Positions 5,563-6,607 of a DNA stretch of 6,607 nucleotides are shown here, piece after piece. A program made the translations under genes and the position numbers. The first letter of the stretch is position 1. Each line of letters begins with the position of its first letter. The notes under the pieces were generated by a model, which saw nothing but the letters and a program-made list of their open reading frames with translations, was not told where the DNA came from and did not search any database. The DNA is from an uncultured Actinomycetes bacterium (GTDB taxonomy: Bacteria; Actinomycetota; Acidimicrobiia; Acidimicrobiales; Microtrichaceae): contig CAIYXG010000039.1 in NCBI GenBank assembly GCA_903930035.1, positions 1-6,607 on the forward strand, given 5' to 3'.

Positions 5563-6607
5563 TCAGGCCTCGCCCTGCTCCTCGACGGCACGGGCGACGG
5601 AGGCGTCGGTCTCCCACCACGGCTCGATGCGGCCACGGACGCCCTGGTCCGCGGCCCAGTCGAGCAGCTCGGCGTCGGTCGTGAGGCAGAGCAGGTCGCC
5701 GTGGGGCCGTCGGCGCCGCAGCTGGTCGAGCACCCTGGCCGCCAGGTCGGGGGCCAGCCCGCCCAGCGCGTCGTCCAGGACGACCGAGGCCGCCGGGTCG
5801 GGGGCGACCTGGGCGAGCACGGTCTCGCACAGGTCGTCGGACTCGTCGATCTCGCCGTCCTGCCGCCGGCGCAGCTGCTCCCGGGCGTCGGCGAGCGCGG
5901 CGGCCGCCGCGTTCCGGGCCGCCGCCGCGCCGCGGAGCACCGTCTCCTCGGACTCGACCGAGGCCCAGAGGCCGACCAGGTGGATCTCGGCGGTGGCCAC
6001 GGCGGACCGGGCCAGCTCGGCGAAGTGCTCCAGGTCGGCGATGCCCCGCTGGACGGCGTCGACCTCGGCGTCGACCTGCGCCAGGCGGGCCGCGTCGCCG
6101 CCGGCGTCGCGGACCGAGGCGGCGGTGCGCCGGGCGTACTCGGCCCAGGCGGCGGGGTCGCCGGTCACGGCAGGAAGTCCGGCCACGAGCGAGGCCAGCT
6201 GCTCGCCGGTGGTCGCGGCGGCCAGCTCGGCGGCCCGCTGCTCGAGGTCGGTGGCCCGGTGGTCCAGGTCCGAGAGGTGCGCGTGGACGGCCGCCACGGC
6301 GGCGTCGACCGCCAGGGCCGCCTGGCGCTCGTCGGCGCGGGCCTGCTCGATGCCGCCCGCGGCGAGCGAGCCGAAGTCCAGGGTCGCGTTGCCGATCGTG
6401 TAGTCGAGGTAGGAGGCGTAGCCGAACTGGCCGAGCAGGTCGGCCAGCCGGGCCTCGGCCGCCGCGCGTGCCGACTCCGCGCGACGTCGGCCGGCGAGCC
6501 GCTCGACCTCGGCGTGGGCCGCCTCGATCTCGGACCGGGCGGCGCCGTCGAGCGCCGCAGGCCCGAACGCCTGCTCGTACTGCGCGAGGACGGCGGCCGC
6601 GGCGTCG
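5563..6607 (-). CDS. Coiled-coil SMC-like ATPase C-terminal part (N-terminus outside window)
   Basis: The minus-strand frame is open from the window edge to TGA at 5563-5565, giving 347 visible residues and no credible start. The GTG at 6297 is internal, because the frame and its helical character continue for 103 codons upstream. Most of the visible part is Ala/Glu/Arg-rich heptad-like helix expected to form coiled coil (about 24-58, 80-135 and 170-245). It is interrupted by FGYASYLDYTIGNA (61-74), a stretch I associate with uncharacterised actinobacterial coiled-coil proteins. Near the end, VVLDDAL (275-281; bases 5764-5784) looks like a Walker B strand with two acidic residues, followed by a helix and the strand LLCLTTDAELLDWA, as in SMC/RecN-type ATPase heads. 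No LSGG-type signature precedes it in the visible part, and any Walker A would be beyond the window. The role is unknown; chromosome maintenance or a structural function is conceivable. Confidence 0.75.
   Translation of the reverse strand, partial: DAAAAVLAQYEQAFGPAALDGAARSEIEAAHAEVERLAGRRRAESARAAAEARLADLLGQFGYASYLDYTIGNATLDFGSLAAGGIEQARADERQAALAVDAAVAAVHAHLSDLDHRATDLEQRAAELAAATTGEQLASLVAGLPAVTGDPAAWAEYARRTAASVRDAGGDAARLAQVDAEVDAVQRGIADLEHFAELARSAVATAEIHLVGLWASVESEETVLRGAAAARNAAAAALADAREQLRRRQDGEIDESDDLCETVLAQVAPDPAASVVLDDALGGLAPDLAARVLDQLRRRRPHGDLLCLTTDAELLDWAADQGVRGRIEPWWETDASVARAVEEQGEA

Noticed and set aside
5555..5565. A bidirectional terminator between the convergent phosphatase and coiled-coil genes.
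   Set aside because: The stop codons are only 5 bases apart, and no inverted repeat followed by a T-run is visible there.
5627..6403. A plus-strand open frame opposite the coiled-coil gene.
   Set aside because: Its translation is an Arg/Ser/Ala-rich shadow with no recognisable domain; the minus-strand frame has heptad structure and a Walker B-like motif.

Overview
The window is very GC-rich, with strong G/C third-position bias and genes packed a few bases apart. A putative F420-dependent oxidoreductase, a class A penicillin-binding protein with a proline/serine/threonine tail, and a zinc-ribbon gene close to an Rv2228c-type phosphatase all point to an actinomycete. TANNNT boxes placed 7 bases before two ATG codons, with no Shine-Dalgarno, fit the leaderless transcripts common in that phylum. 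My best guess is class Acidimicrobiia, from general resemblance only; no rRNA or marker gene confirms it.

Layout. Bases 1-1380 hold two minus-strand genes: an incomplete, unusually short Gfo/Idh/MocA-like protein (1-439) and, 2 bases upstream of it in transcription order, an LLM-class F420-dependent oxidoreductase (442-1380). Bases 1381-1516 are a divergent promoter region with candidate -10 boxes on both strands and a perfect 8-bp stem-loop. Bases 1517-5557 are a plus-strand run: a bifunctional penicillin-binding protein (1517-3661), a coiled-coil C4 zinc-ribbon protein (3706-4419), a small multi-pass membrane protein (4438-4926) and a histidine phosphatase (4937-5557). Converging on it with a 5-base gap is the C-terminal part of a long coiled-coil, SMC-like protein on the minus strand (5563-6607), whose N-terminus lies beyond the window.

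How the genes relate. The penicillin-binding protein polymerises and crosslinks peptidoglycan outside the membrane. The zinc-ribbon, membrane and phosphatase genes are spaced like an operon (18 and 10 bases). Zinc-ribbon plus phosphatase mirrors the mycobacterial Rv2229c-Rv2228c pair, except that the phosphatase here has no RNase H domain and a membrane protein sits in between. The two left-hand minus-strand genes are probably one transcript.

No RNA genes, mobile elements, CRISPR arrays or phage genes were seen. The window reads as ordinary core chromosome. The points worth a second look are the leaderless promoter geometry, the stem-loop at the predicted 5' end of the penicillin-binding protein mRNA, the RNase H-less phosphatase, the paired cysteines in the penicillin-binding protein, and two divergent proteins at the window edges.
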